Positions 1 to 9,937 of a stretch of DNA of 64,000 nucleotides are shown one piece after another (the stretch's first letter is position 1; each line of letters starts with the position of its first letter). The translations under genes and the position numbers were made by a program. The stretch is from contig VCJN01002445.1 of NCBI GenBank assembly GCA_006384855.1, forward strand, positions 98,682 through 162,681, written 5' to 3'. The notes beneath the pieces were generated by a model. The model saw only the letters and a list, made by a program, of their open reading frames with translations. It was not told the DNA's origin and made no database searches. Source of the DNA: Tetraselmis striata. Taxonomy: Eukaryota; Chlorophyta; Chlorodendrophyceae; Chlorodendrales; Chlorodendraceae.

Positions 1-1
1 C

Positions 2-818
2 AAGACTGGCCATGGTCTGTTCCCAAAGGCCTTCCTGAAGAGCCACCTGGCATCAGCACCGGCAGGCAGCATGGTTGCTCTCTCAGCGATAGTGGATGGT
101 GTGGATCTCATGGCAGTGGGCTACAAGTACAACATGAGGAAGGTGTTGTTCTTTGTGGCCACAGCTGGTGCCGGCGCCCTGGAGGATGGCAACCCCTACA
201 TACAGCGCTGGGCGGACGACTTCGGCAACACCGTCACTCGGAGCATCCCCCGCCTATCTGTGCTGTCCAACTACTTTGAGCGCAGCCCCGGCGTCGACAA
301 CCACAACCAGTCGCGCCGGCATGATCTCGCGCTGGAGGAGGCCCGGAATGCACATGACTGCTGGTTCCGACTCGCGACTACCCTCTGTGGCATCGTCACC
401 ACCGACTGCTGGAAGATCACCAAGTTCCACGTCCCGTGTGCCCACCCCTACGCCAGCATGACTATCAAGGACTTCTCGGAGCTGATGGCGAAGGCCCTCA
501 TTTACAACGGGCTGGATGGCGACCTGGCGCCATCCCGTCGCCCCGGCCACCGCCTCGCCATCGCGCCCAAGCGCTACCTGGACACCACCGACCAGCACAC
601 CCCTGGCAACCACGGGCGATACGCGAACGGCCGCAGCAAGCAGTCGAGGTGCTGCCGTTGCTACCGTGACGAGGACGAGGAGCACTGGAGCTCGTTCTAC
701 TGCGTGCGGCATCACCTTGTGCATGCCCAGCTCGGTGCACAGCCGGGACTGCTGGGAGCACCACCTCCACTGCGACGAGACCGCCTTCCGCCGCCTGAAG
801 CACGCCCGCGCCGGCTAG
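2..818 (+). pseudogene. piggyBac-like transposase, 3' part
   Basis: An open frame enters from the window edge and runs through ATG 71. It resembles the C-terminal half of piggyBac/DDE_Tnp_1_7 transposases: a segment with SNYFERSPGVDNHNQ, then a tryptophan-containing helix (HDCWFRLATTL, TTDCWK), matching the family's GVDxxNQ block before the final helices. Next comes a cysteine/histidine-rich tail of zinc-ribbon type (CCRC, FYC, then CGITLC, CWEHH in another frame). The tail changes frame near 705, so the protein is broken. In the shifted frame it stops at 816-818; in the unshifted frame it reads on to 880. The catalytic aspartates would lie upstream, outside the window. Such an element would cut and paste DNA at TTAA sites; no terminal repeat is visible here. 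Family assignment is by motif pattern only. Confidence 0.6.
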
Positions 819-1560
819 GGCGGCACACCCCAAGTCCGCCGCCCCGGCTAACGCATGTAGACTCCCATGCCCGTAGTTGACCCGGGCCACTGGCCGCGGG
901 ATGGTGTATGAGCTTATATCCTGTCAGTTGAGCTGGCTGATGTGGTGGGCGGGTGTGCTCTGTAGGTCCCGCCCGCAGCGCCCTCTTAGCGGTACCGAGC
1001 GCCCTCGCGCGCCCGCCGAGCGCCCTCGCGCGCCCGTGTAGCGGGTACTCAAGGGGCGAAAAGTGCGCAAGGGACTCATATCACGTACCGTTAGCGTACG
1101 GGTACTGCCATGGCAGTCATGGCTCGGCGCGGGTACTCGCGACCACCGCCGGATAGGCGGAGATAAGCTGACTGTAAGCGGATATAGGCGAGGGTTAGGC
1201 GCGAATGATACGGAATACAGTAATCGTACAGAAAAATTGAGTACGGATACAGTACAAGTACCGTGTTAAGCGCGGTTAGGCGAACCCCGTTTCGACGAGT
1301 GTCGATGAGCAGCTCACCCTCCAGCATGAACTTGTGGAGGACGAGTGGCAGGAGACAGCCAACGACACCTACCGCGCGCTTCAACATATGATGCGCCGTA
1401 TATAGATGACCTAGATGGTTGGCCGTCAGGCCGGGAGGGCAAGGGGCGTAGACACCAACACCTGTAATATTTTCATTCCCATTACAAACTTTTGCCTACA
1501 ACATGTTGCCACTGCATTTTAGCCATTGCACCAGCTAGTTTTAGATAGGCATATTCATAC
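819..1560. other. intergenic, no gene seen
   Basis: No convincing coding frame. Near 996-1036 an about 20-bp GC-rich unit (gagcgccctcgcgcgcccg) is repeated in tandem. The rest is unremarkable sequence after the transposase remnant. Confidence 0.5.
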
Positions 1561-1562
1561 CG

Positions 1563-1745
1563 CAGTTCGGTGGCAGTTCAACGGCAGTTCGGTGGCAGTT
1601 CAGACTGAACTCAGTTCGGTTCGGGCAGTTCGGACAGTTCAGTTGTTCGGTTCAGTCCGAACTGCGGTTCAGTTCAGTCTGAACTGTATTCGGCCGAACT
1701 CCCTGAATTCAGTTCGGTCCGAACCGAACTCGGCCAAAGTGAGTT
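1563..1745. repeat. GTTCGG/CAGTTC satellite-like repeat
   Basis: About 180 bp built from variants of CAGTTCGG and its complement (GTTCGGTGGCAGTTC, CAGTCTGAACT, GGTCCGAACCGAACTC). Because the unit is partly self-complementary, the block can fold on itself. It leads straight into the CTGCAG-type repeat. A shorter relative occurs near 57475-57625, where GTTCGGGAG, AAGTTCGAACTG and the end GGCACAACACTACTAAGG recall the end of this block. Confidence 0.75.
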
Positions 1746-1749
1746 CGGC

Positions 1750-1945
1750 ACAACCCTAGTAGCAACCAGGGTTGGGCTGCAGTCCACTTTTGAATACTGC
1801 AGGCTGCAAGTGCAGTGCAGTAGGCTGCAGTGCAGGCTGCAGTACTGCAGCCTGCAGTGCAGCCTGCGGTTAAGGCTGCAGTCAACGGGCTGCAGTACTG
1901 CAGGCTGCAGTGCAGGCTGCAGTGCAGGCTGCAGTAGCACTGCAT
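1750..1945. repeat. CTGCAG-rich repeat, copy 1
   Basis: Degenerate tandem array of CTGCAGGCTGCAGTGCAG-type units (PstI palindromes). It opens with a small inverted repeat (CAACCCT ... AGGGTTG) just before GGGCTGCAGTCC. A second copy in inverted orientation lies at about 2855-2980, so the two bracket the small hypothetical gene at 2164-2616. Confidence 0.8.
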
Positions 1946-2163
1946 TTGCTGATTTTAGGGAAGGGAAGGGCGGGACAGTGAAGGGCAATGGGGCTGCCAT
2001 GGCGGATGCAGAGGGGCAGCAATCGTGGTGGAAGTTGTAATACATCATTAAATTGCCTACAGAGGGGAAAAGCCTACTGTGTGTACATTTGTGTGTGTCC
2101 AACGATGATGCTGTCCCCACGCATGCATAGTGAAACATGCGTAAAAAAACATGATGGCACCCT

Positions 2164-2616
2164 CTAATCCCCCGCCTCCTCATCCGCTGGCGCTGCCTCC
2201 TCATACTGCTCCAGCATGGACTCCACCGCTTCCCATTGAATGCGGCTGGCCTCCCCCTCGCCCTCGCCATCAAGGACTTGGCTGGCCAGCCAATCCTCCC
2301 CGCATGGCTTGAGTAGATCCGCCGCCACGGCGCTGAAAGCAGCCTCCCCGTAGTACGACGCCAGTAGCTCCTTGACCTTGGCATCCAAATCCAGATTCTT
2401 CTGAATAAAGACGCAGGCACCCATGTTATACAGGTTCATTCTATTTCTTAAGTGCATGGTGACAAGGCGTGGGGGCCCTCGTGGGGCAGTGAACCGTGTA
2501 GGCCGCCCGTGTCGGCTAAGTGGCACAGCCAGCACAGCGCCGGTGCTGTCCGCTGCCATCGCCTCGTCCGCCATCGCTGCTGCGCCTTGCTCCGCGGCAG
2601 ACTGGTATCCCTCCAT
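2164..2616 (-). CDS. small acidic hypothetical protein
   Basis: I do not recognise this gene. Reading from ATG 2616-2614 (MEGYQ) to the stop at 2164 gives about 150 residues. The C-terminal half, from KNLDLDAKVKELL to EEAAPADEEAGD, is acidic and looks coding: alternating charged and hydrophobic helix, tail rich in Glu, Asp and Ala. The sequence ctttattcag just before the KNLDLD codons looks like a 3' splice site, so the real gene may have an intron here and the middle of the open frame (RHGRPTRFTAPRGPP region) may be non-coding. An Ala/Glu-rich N-terminal stretch (QSAAEQGAAAMADEAMA) could belong to an upstream exon. It sits between two inverted CTGCAG repeats, so an element-borne gene is also possible. 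Confidence 0.35.
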   Translation of the reverse strand: MEGYQSAAEQGAAAMADEAMAADSTGAVLAVPLSRHGRPTRFTAPRGPPRLVTMHLRNRMNLYNMGACVFIQKNLDLDAKVKELLASYYGEAAFSAVAADLLKPCGEDWLASQVLDGEGEGEASRIQWEAVESMLEQYEEAAPADEEAGD

Positions 2617-2652
2617 GTAATTGACGAAGAGTGACGAGAGGAGGATGAGCAC

Positions 2653-4095
2653 GGTGAGCGTAAAGTGAGGATAGGTTCGGCTGGTGTGTGTGGTCTACTG
2701 GTATGTGCCCCGATGCGGCGACGTGTGATGGTACTGTACAAGCGAGTACGGTGCTTTCCGCGGCGCTCGGACCGCCGGAACTGTCGCCATATGGCTTGTT
2801 ATCATTGGCGGGCGCCATCCAAACGCTATCCAGTGATATTTGGGGCTGTTTGGGTTACTGCACTGCAGTCCCTTTTCGGGAAGTACTGCAGGCTGCAGTG
2901 CAGTAGGCTAACTGCAGGCTGCAGTTTCTGCAGTCTGCAATGCACTCGATACTGCAGCCCAACCGTGGTAGCAACTACGAATACCAGTTTTTTTTCCGCC
3001 CCTAGGACTGGGACTGGCAACGGTGAAACCCCTGCGGCATCTCTACAATTGCCGATATTAGGCAACGATCCAGTTACGAGAAGCCCTGGGATTAGTTGCT
3101 GCAGGTGTTTTCTTCCCATACCGGAATACTTTGATTTTAGATCGGAATTACGCCGGTATTTCCAACTGCTGCCTCGCGCGGCGGTAGGCCGGTGTGCGCT
3201 AGCCGATATCAACCGCGCATTATGTACTGATGCTGTTATCTCGCTGTAGTACTTTGCTGCCGTCGTCCTCCTGATGCTACAACATCAAATGAGTAGCCGC
3301 CGGCGAGAGCGCGCGGCTGACAGCCTCGCTTTCCCGCACCCTCACTGCCTGATGCCGAAGCGTATACCACACCATCAGGACAGACCACCCTCGCCAGCTC
3401 CAGCGGCCTCACGCCACCAGCCAGCTCCAGCGGCCAAACGACCAGGAGGTGCATCTTGGACGCTGCAGGGGCCCGGAGAGCCCTACACACTCACCGCACG
3501 GGTGTGCCCGCCCGCCCAAACCCGGGAAAAGGGGAGCCGGCCCCGGCGGGAAAGGGCAAGGGAGCGGGGAGCGGGGTGGGGCAGGACTATGGCGCGCCCG
3601 CTCCTACCGGGCCTCAGTCAGCGGCCATTCGGAGCATCCCCGGATACGCGGAGGTCAGGGTCGCGGGGCGGCGGGGCGGCGGGCGTGGCGCGACGAAGTG
3701 GCGTGCGAGGCTGGGCGGGCGCAGTGCCGCTGGCATGGGCCCGCAGGGTGGCTGGGCAGACCTAGCCAGAGGGCCCACCAGGGGTAGGGGAGGGGAGGGC
3801 GGGAACCTCGGGGAGAGGGAACTGTCAAGCAGATGCATCACAGCTGCCTGCGGGCAGTCCTGGAGGTACCAGGCGGCCTGCAGGAATAATGGCAGCGATT
3901 AGTTGCACACGAGCGTGCCCGCAACAATCCTGCGAGGCATGGAGATTGTATCCCCATATGGGCCGGCGCGGGGCAAGGCGGGTATGCTCTGTGCACCAAT
4001 GGCAGCATGATGCCATGACCCTTCTTAGAGATTAACGCCTGGCAGACGCACAGCGCAATGAGTGGCGGAGCGATGGGAGTTGGCATGTCTTTGTC
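2653..4095. other. intergenic with inverted CTGCAG repeat and GC-rich DNA
   Basis: 2855-2980 is the inverted copy of the CTGCAG repeat. 2995-3095 holds a dispersed repeat (GACTGGCAACGGTGAAACCCCTGC ... CGATCCAGTTAC) that recurs at about 7970-8055. 3440-3800 is very GC-rich with no frame I can defend on either strand. No gene is claimed. Confidence 0.5.
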
Positions 4096-4109
4096 AGGGT
4101 TTAGGGTTT
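4096..4109. promoter_or_regulatory. telo-box-like motif upstream of NDUFA5
   Basis: The motif agggtttagggttt, complement of AAACCCTAAACCCT, lies about 140 bp before the chosen start of NDUFA5. In plants the AAACCCTAA telo box marks promoters of many housekeeping genes. A similar double motif lies upstream of the GalT-like gene at 62281-62300. Its role here is inferred from position only. Confidence 0.35.
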
Positions 4110-4245
4110 CTCAGAAGCACAGTCCCCCTACCCACTGCTTACCCTCCCCTATCCCTCTTATCACTGCTTAGCTCTCTCAGTGCTCTACTCCGTGCGCATG
4201 CTCCCCCCTTTCCCCCGCAGGGGTAAAGCTGCAGTCTTGGTCACC

Positions 4246-5043
4246 ATGTTGCGCCAGACCGCCTGTAGCATGGCGGGGCACCTCCGCCTGCGCATCGCCG
4301 CGGTGCCACCGCCCGCGATGCTGCTCGCCCTGCGCGGCGAGAAGACCACCACCGGCATCGTAGGCCTAGACTTCGACCCCGACGCAAGGGAGAACCTAGT
4401 GAAGGCGTGCGAGGCGGTGCTGGCGTCGGTGCAGACGCTCATCCCCGAGGGCACAGCGTACCGCAAAAACGTGGAGACCGCCGTCAACTACAAGCTCAAA
4501 GTGCTGGAGGCCAACGCGGAGAACGGCGCCGCGGAGGAGGTGCTGGGCTTTCAGCTTGAGGAGGAGATCAAGGCCTGTCAGAAGGAGCTCACTCTCATCC
4601 CCAAGATGGCGGAGTGGAAGCCCTGGGAGACGGACAAGCCCGAGGTAAGCCCCCCCCCCCCCCCCCCTCGTCCCTCTCTGCGCTGTACCAGTGCCGGCGT
4701 GGTAATGAGAACACTGCGAATAACTGTCTGGAAGGGATCAAATATAGACCAACCTGTATTGCGGAACTACAGTGAATGTCAACAGAGGCTGCACGCAACC
4801 CCAATGTGAGGCTCGTATTACCGGTTGGTATCGGTGCGTTGGCAGCCATACCACGAGAGACCGTGATGTTTGCTCCCAACCCCCCGAGTGGCTTAACCCC
4901 CCCCCCCCCCCACACACACACAACAAGCTGCGCATTACGATGATGTTGACAAATGCTGCCAATTCGTTGGCCGTCGCCCCCTGCAGGTGGAGGAGGTGGC
5001 ATATGGCGATGTGGACGACGCCATGAAGAAGTACGGCTACTAG
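4246..5043 (+). CDS. NDUFA5: NADH dehydrogenase 1 alpha subcomplex subunit 5 (complex I B13 subunit)
   Basis: Accessory subunit of mitochondrial respiratory complex I, on the matrix (peripheral) arm. Two exons, 4246-4644 and 4987-5043, joined in phase 0, encode 151 residues. The family hallmarks are clear: TTTGIVGLDFDPDARENL near the start, YRKNVE in the middle, and LIPKMAEWKPWE near the end. I chose ATG 4246 because it follows a pyrimidine-rich tccccccgcag-like stretch and an ACC context, and gives an Arg-rich, acid-free leader suited to mitochondrial import; an in-frame ATG at 4180 would need that stretch to be coding. The intron (342 bp) starts gtaag followed at once by a C17-type tract and contains a second C-run and a short CA repeat. 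A TGTAA motif, the usual poly(A) signal of chlorophytes, lies 24 nt after the stop. The protein is shorter than the plant form, which has an extra C-terminal tail. Confidence 0.93.
4645..4986 (+). other. NDUFA5 intron with two poly-C tracts
   Basis: GT-AG intron: donor gag|gtaagcccc, acceptor ccctgcag|gtgg. Sense-strand C-runs lie at about 4650-4667 (starting 5 nt after the donor GT) and 4898-4910. Confidence 0.85.
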
Positions 5044-5393
5044 GCGGTCACCACTCGCGCGTCACATGTAATTTCTCCATTCCATACCCCCTTCCCTCAC
5101 CGCCAAAGGGTGACTCATATGCCCCTGCATAGTTCCCCCTGTATTTTTCGCTCTGTCTCTGTTTGGTTCTACAAGCTCTGAGCAAGCTGATGTGCGTCTT
5201 GGTTATGTTAAAAAGGATTCAGATGTTTATCGTCGCCCACATGCCGACCCGGTCCTGCAACACTGCATGCCATTGGCCATCTACTTGTCGTACCCAGCCG
5301 CAAGGTCAGCTACTCTATTATGTGCAACAGGGATAGTTTGCCAATGGCTGTGAGCCACCCAAGCGCTTCATCAGCCCGGCGCGGCGAGCGGCA
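5044..5393. other. convergent 3' intergenic space
   Basis: 350 bp between the stops of NDUFA5 (+) and WDR55 (-). TGTAA at 5067-5071 probably serves NDUFA5 polyadenylation. No other feature seen. Confidence 0.5.
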
Positions 5394-7534
5394 TCACAGC
5401 ATGTCCTCAAAGAAGTTTGCACCGCCGGTGGCCTTCCCCTTGCCCTTCCCCTTGCCCTTCATGCGCGTCTTCTCTGCCTTCGTGCCCTTCTTCTTGCTGC
5501 TTCCCTCATCGTCCGAATCGCTCATGTCGGACCCGCCGCCGGGGTGGAGCAGGCTGGACGACTCGGGCTCCGCGTCCTCTGCGTCCTCCGCCTCGTGCAG
5601 GTAGCTGATGTCCCAGAGCTGCGCAGAGAGGGGCGCGCGGGGGGGAGGGGGGGGGGGGGGGGGGAGGGGATGGATCATTTTCTCGCGGGATGAGGACAGC
5701 GCAGCATCTCTGGGCGGATTCGGGAGGCTGCTGAAGGATTGTACAGGTTGAATTCGTACCTTGATGCTGTTATCATGAGAGGCGCTGGCGAGCAACTTCT
5801 TGTCTCCGGACAGCGCTTCATGTATGGGTAGAAAGGGAGGGCGCACCGGTGCAGTCCATCAGCCCCAGAACCATATCAACACAGCCAAGGGCTGCACTCA
5901 GCACGCACATCACCTCTGCGGCACGCCCCCCCCCCCCCCGCCCCCCTCCCCCCCCACTCTTTTAGGCCTTTCTCCTTCTGCGCTGCCAGCGATATACACG
6001 CAAGCCAGGCGAGCAGGCAACGCAACAGCGCCGCACCCAGGCACTCGATGGGATACTCGGCGTGCTCGCCCACGACGCCCAGCATCTTATTCGGTAGGAA
6101 TGTTGAGGATGCGGATGAGGCCGTCGCTTGAGCCGGTGATGACTGTGTCCTCATCAAACTGCGCCGAGGGGCAATGCGCGGCGGCAGCAGCACAGCTATC
6201 GGAGCTCCGGCCACGGGCAGTGCATCAGCTTTGCTGATGATATGCGGAAAGGGGGGGGGGGGGGGGGGGGAGGGGGGTACCTTGACCAGGGCATCAATGG
6301 AGTTGGGGTGCCCCGGAAAACGGTCGCTGCAGTCGTTGAAGTAGCCCCAGCTGTACAGCAAAATGACACCCTCCTGCGAGCCGCTCACTAGTTTCTTCCC
6401 GTTCTGCGGGGGTTGCGCACGCCGGCCGACTTTCATGCTCCTACCTGACGACAATGTCGTCTATTCCAGGGAGGAAAGCTGGGGGGGGGGGGGGGGGGGG
6501 GGGGGTTAGTCGCACCTTCAGGACGACGACTGACAGCAGCTCATCGTCGGCGTCGTCCTCGCTCTGAGCAATGAGTTTCCGCGCTGCCATGTCGTATATG
6601 GAGATGCTGCCGTCACCGCTCGACGCCACGAGCGCGTTATTGTCCTGCCGTCGATGATGTGTGGATTGGGTTAGAATGGAAGGTCTCTCAAGCAGACGCC
6701 GCACCCCCGCCCGCCCGCACCCCCTCTCCCCCCCCCTCCCTTGAGCTCCACTGTCTGAAGCATTCCCGGAGAGCGCTGGACGCTGAGGGTGCTTCACCGG
6801 AGAGTAGCTAAAGTCGGAGATGAAGTCCCCGTGCGTTTCGAACGACGCGATTGCCTGCCGTTGCCGCACGTCCCACAGCTTGACCGTGCCGTCATCATCG
6901 CCAGACGCTAACACTGTTGCGTCTGCGCCCAACATCATGCACAAAAGTATACAGCGTCAATGCTTTGCATGCGTATGTGTTTCATTGCTACTATGCTGCT
7001 GCCGGAAGTGAAGGCGATGATAGTCGATGATTGGTGCTGGGGCGAGAAGGTGGTGTTTGGGAGGGGGGGGGGGGGGGGGGGGGGGCGGGGGGGGGGGGGG
7101 GGGGGGGGGGGAACCGATGCACTCCAGAGTATTGACGCCGCAGCTGTGCGCGTTCTCCAGGCGCGCGGCCGCCGCGCCCGTGGCGGTGTCCGTGGCCAGG
7201 ATGGAGCAGTCCGCGGAGGCCGACAGCAGCAGGCTTCCCTCGCTGGTGAAACGCACGGCGCGGCAGGACTCGGTGTGCGCGGCGAGGTCGAACACGCGCT
7301 GCGTGGCCTCGCCCTCGTACTTGAACACCTGCACGTGCCCCGTGATGACCGCGCCCGCGAGCAGGCTGGCGCCCGGGTGGAAGCAGCAGTCCTGCAAGAG
7401 GAGGACTGTCAGGGTGCTGCGCATGAAAAAGCCAATACACAGCGACTCGAGGAGCATCCGGTCCACGGCCTGCCCGCACGGCGCACCATGGGCTGCTCGC
7501 TGACGAGCGCCCGCGACAGCTCGCCGTTCTCCAT
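5394..7534 (-). CDS. WDR55: WD repeat-containing protein 55 homologue (apparent 1-nt frameshift in exon 6)
   Basis: Seven-bladed WD40 protein; the family acts in nucleolar rRNA processing and, in plants, as a DDB1/CUL4 partner. Eight exons, all phase-consistent: 7534-7487, 7391-7115, 6922-6798, 6644-6516, 6403-6281, 6158-6037, 5815-5760, 5618-5394. Diagnostic blocks: HTESCRAVRF, SADCSILATDTATG, LENAH, VLASGDDDGTVKLWD, SSGDGSISIYD, ELLSVVVLK, GSQEGVILLYSWGYF, SDRFPGHPNSIDAL, HAEYPIECLALSGDKK, ASHDNSIKLWDI. The acidic Ser/Lys-rich tail ends in FFEDML, like the FFADL end of plant WDR55. Start at ATG 7534 gives a 16-residue first exon. Exon 6 is 122 nt where 121 are needed: after LNI one extra base in aacattcctaccg shifts the frame to an immediate stop, while the next frame continues as LPNKMLGVVGEH. 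Without it the protein would be about 367 residues, the family's usual size. Confidence 0.93.
7063..7111. repeat. G25/G23 homopolymer pair in WDR55 intron 2
   Basis: On the plus strand 48 of 49 bases are G, broken only by one C at 7086. In the sense of WDR55 it is poly-C beginning 3 nt after the donor GT at 7114-7113. The template-side G-run could form a quadruplex. Confidence 0.9.
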
Positions 7535-8403
7535 CCTGCTCGGCGCCCCTCCCCGCTCGCCCGGCTTGTCTTGGCACGTCGCACCACCGGTGTAAAGGAC
7601 GATCGCGTGTGGCAGTCCCTGCGTGGAAGGTGTCCTATCGGGAGTGTGGCCAGGTGCGGCCTGAAGCGGGTCCGATGCAGCAGCGATATACACTTGCTGC
7701 GACTGCTTGGGCAAGGGGGCGGCGCAGCAGCGGAAAGGGATAGGATTATCGGCGCAGTCGTCCGCGCCGCCACCGGCCCCGCCGACATGAACTTTTTGGT
7801 TACAGGGAGAGCGTCCGGAGAATGCACGCAAAGTACTGGGGGAGGAAAAAGCCTACATCGATCGCCGACATCGATCGGTGCCAGTAGCGTCGGGGCGCGC
7901 CTCATCATCGGGCGGATTACCGGCTTCGACGACGGCAGTGTTTTTTTGATTTGTTTTCCCGGCCCCCGGGACAGGACTGGCACCAGTGAAACCCTTGCAG
8001 CGTCTCCGACGGCCGTTTAGGCTCCGATCCAGCTACAGAAAGCCCTCGGTAGGCGACGCTCCGCCAGTCATGAAGCAGATTGCCGAAGCATTCTGCAAAA
8101 CTAGTTGAAGGCTAGTGATAGAATTTCCAACACCGTTGGATCACCGTGTAAAACACTGCCATGAAAATACCCGGCACTGACCACGAAAGGTCCGCCCTAC
8201 CCTGTACCCGTTTGGGCGTCGGCCCATTCGAGTATTGCGAGTTGGGGCAAGCCCCAACCCGCGGAGCAAAGCATTTCGGGAGTGCGATGCATGTGCAACA
8301 AAAAAAAATGTGAGGGAGGCCCGATGCCATAACTGGAAAAATTTCCCATTCGTAGTAAAATCCAGGGCGCCGTGGAGGGAGGGGGGGGGGGGGGGGGGAC
8401 CCC
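7535..8403. other. intergenic with dispersed repeat and G-run
   Basis: Upstream of WDR55. 7945-8055 repeats the GACTGGCACCAGTGAAACCC ... CGATCCAGCTACAGAAAGCCC block also found at 2995-3095. A G-run of about 20 lies at 8380-8398, directly before the LTR element. No coding frame is supported. Confidence 0.5.
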
Positions 8404-8632
8404 TGTTGGAATCTGCATGATACCCTAGCACCGGCCGGGCACATGTCCCGCGCGCCTCTGCGCGCGCGTGTCTGTCTCCCGGCCCGCCGGGCGCTCTGCT
8501 TTCACTCACTTCATGTCCACAGTCCCCGCCCGCAGCTCGAGCCCGGCTCACTGCTCCCTCTGTAAGATGCTCCGAGCACTTCCACTCACCACCACCTCCG
8601 CGGTTGCGCCGTTCAGGTTATGGGCCCTCACA
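8404..8632 (+). repeat. 5' LTR of the small LTR element
   Basis: TGTTGG...CTCACA termini, 229 bp; sequence shared with 9708-9937. Confidence 0.7.
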
Positions 8633-9707
8633 CGTCACGTGGGCGCGAGCGGGGTACATGGAGAAGTCCGTGCGTTCGGCGCACGTCCGGAGTCGTTCGA
8701 AAAACGGCCGAGGCGGTTGCCACAAGGGCGCCGAAAACTAGCCCACAAGGGGCGAGGGATACACACTGAGCCTCCGGGGCCAGTGCACAACCCGTCCGAC
8801 ACCGTATTGGGGTTCCGCCTACCGGCCCGAGAGAGCCAGCCTCCGGGGTTGCGCTCAACAGACAAGTCCCGGGGATTTTCTCGAACCACTGTTGTACTTA
8901 GCTTTTGGATTCAAACCTCCAAAATAGAATTCGAAAACACACCTTACGTCGAGCCAGGCCGTCACACGTCGTGGTTCCACTAGCAATACCGGCGGCAGAC
9001 GGCGAAACGACCGGCGAGCCCGTTGGTGGCGTTTGCTTACTGGAAGGACCGCCGGATGACCGTCGCGGAGCTGCTGGGCGGACCCCCGGACCCCGGACAG
9101 CGATCACACAGTGGAGCGTTTCAGCGGAGCGTTTACCAGCCATCCAAGATCGTCGCAGCGAGAACCACACGCGAACCGCCCAGGCACCTACTTACCCAGG
9201 TCCCGCCTATCATGTTCAACCTGCCACCTTCAACGGAGTGAACGACCACTGTGGTGCTGCTGGCCACTCGCTGACCGCGCGTATGGGGCCAGCAACTGCT
9301 ACTGGGTGCCAGCAGCTCAGCTACGAGCAGCCCGCCCGTGCTCCCGGCTGCCGCGCCTACGTTGGCTACCAGGAGCTCGTGCTCAGCAGCCCCGCCGCTC
9401 GCGGAGAGGCGGCCAAAAGCATCTGAGGCAGCGCACTGCCCGGCATCGCCCAGGGCACGAAGATGACGCCCTCGCGGCCTCATCACCAGCCGGCTCCGGC
9501 TCACCAGCTTCACAGCGGGGCAACAGTACAGCATGGAGTGCAGTGCACGCGGAAGCGCGTCACCCGAAAGCTATCAAGGATGTATAGAGTAGTCGCTATT
9601 AATTACTGTAGCTATTCAGTATTGTATGTTAGCGCCAGATTCCGACCATTGTTCCAATTGCACACAGCGGTCGAACGGAGATGACCCCCGTGTACAATTG
9701 AGGGGGG

Positions 9708-9937
9708 TGTTGGAATCTGCATGATACCTTAGCGCCGGCCGATACCCTAGCACCGGCCGGGCACATGTCCCGCGCGCCTCTGCGCGCACGTGCTTGTCTC
9801 CCGGCCCGCCGGGCGCTCTGCTTTCACTCTCTTCATGTCCACAGTCCCCGCAGCTCGAGCCCGGCTCGCTGCTCCCACTGTAAGATGCTCCGAGCGAGCA
9901 CTTCCACTCACCATCACCTCCGCGGTTGAGCCGTTCA
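9708..9937 (+). repeat. 3' LTR of the small LTR element, truncated by LINE
   Basis: Starts TGTTGG directly after a polypurine tract; lacks the final GGTTATGGGCCCTCACA because the LINE 3' end abuts at 9938. An extra short CGCCGGCCGATACC duplication occurs near its start. Confidence 0.7.

Larger units (their letters stand above)
8404..9937 (+). mobile_element. small LTR retroelement without coding capacity (TRIM/LARD-like)
   Basis: Two near-identical repeats in direct orientation, 8404-8632 and 9708-9937, flank 1.07 kb. Both begin TGTTGGAATCTGCATGATACC. The first ends ATGGGCCCTCACA; the second is cut after GAGCCGTTCA, where the 3' end of the LINE begins. A polypurine tract (gagggggg, about 9700-9707) sits just before the second LTR, as expected for plus-strand priming. 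The LTRs share their 3' third with the Copia LTRs at 13182-13499 and 18793-19123 (CAGCTCGAGCCCGGCTCGCTGC, GATGCTCCGAGC, CACTTCCACTCACC). The internal part has an open frame at 8905-9426 but no gag, protease, integrase or RT motif. I infer a non-autonomous relative mobilised by the Copia family. Confidence 0.7.

Noticed and set aside
6960-7983. Long frames on both strands with poly-Pro or poly-Gly
   Set aside because: They arise from reading through G/C homopolymers of WDR55 introns and the upstream region.
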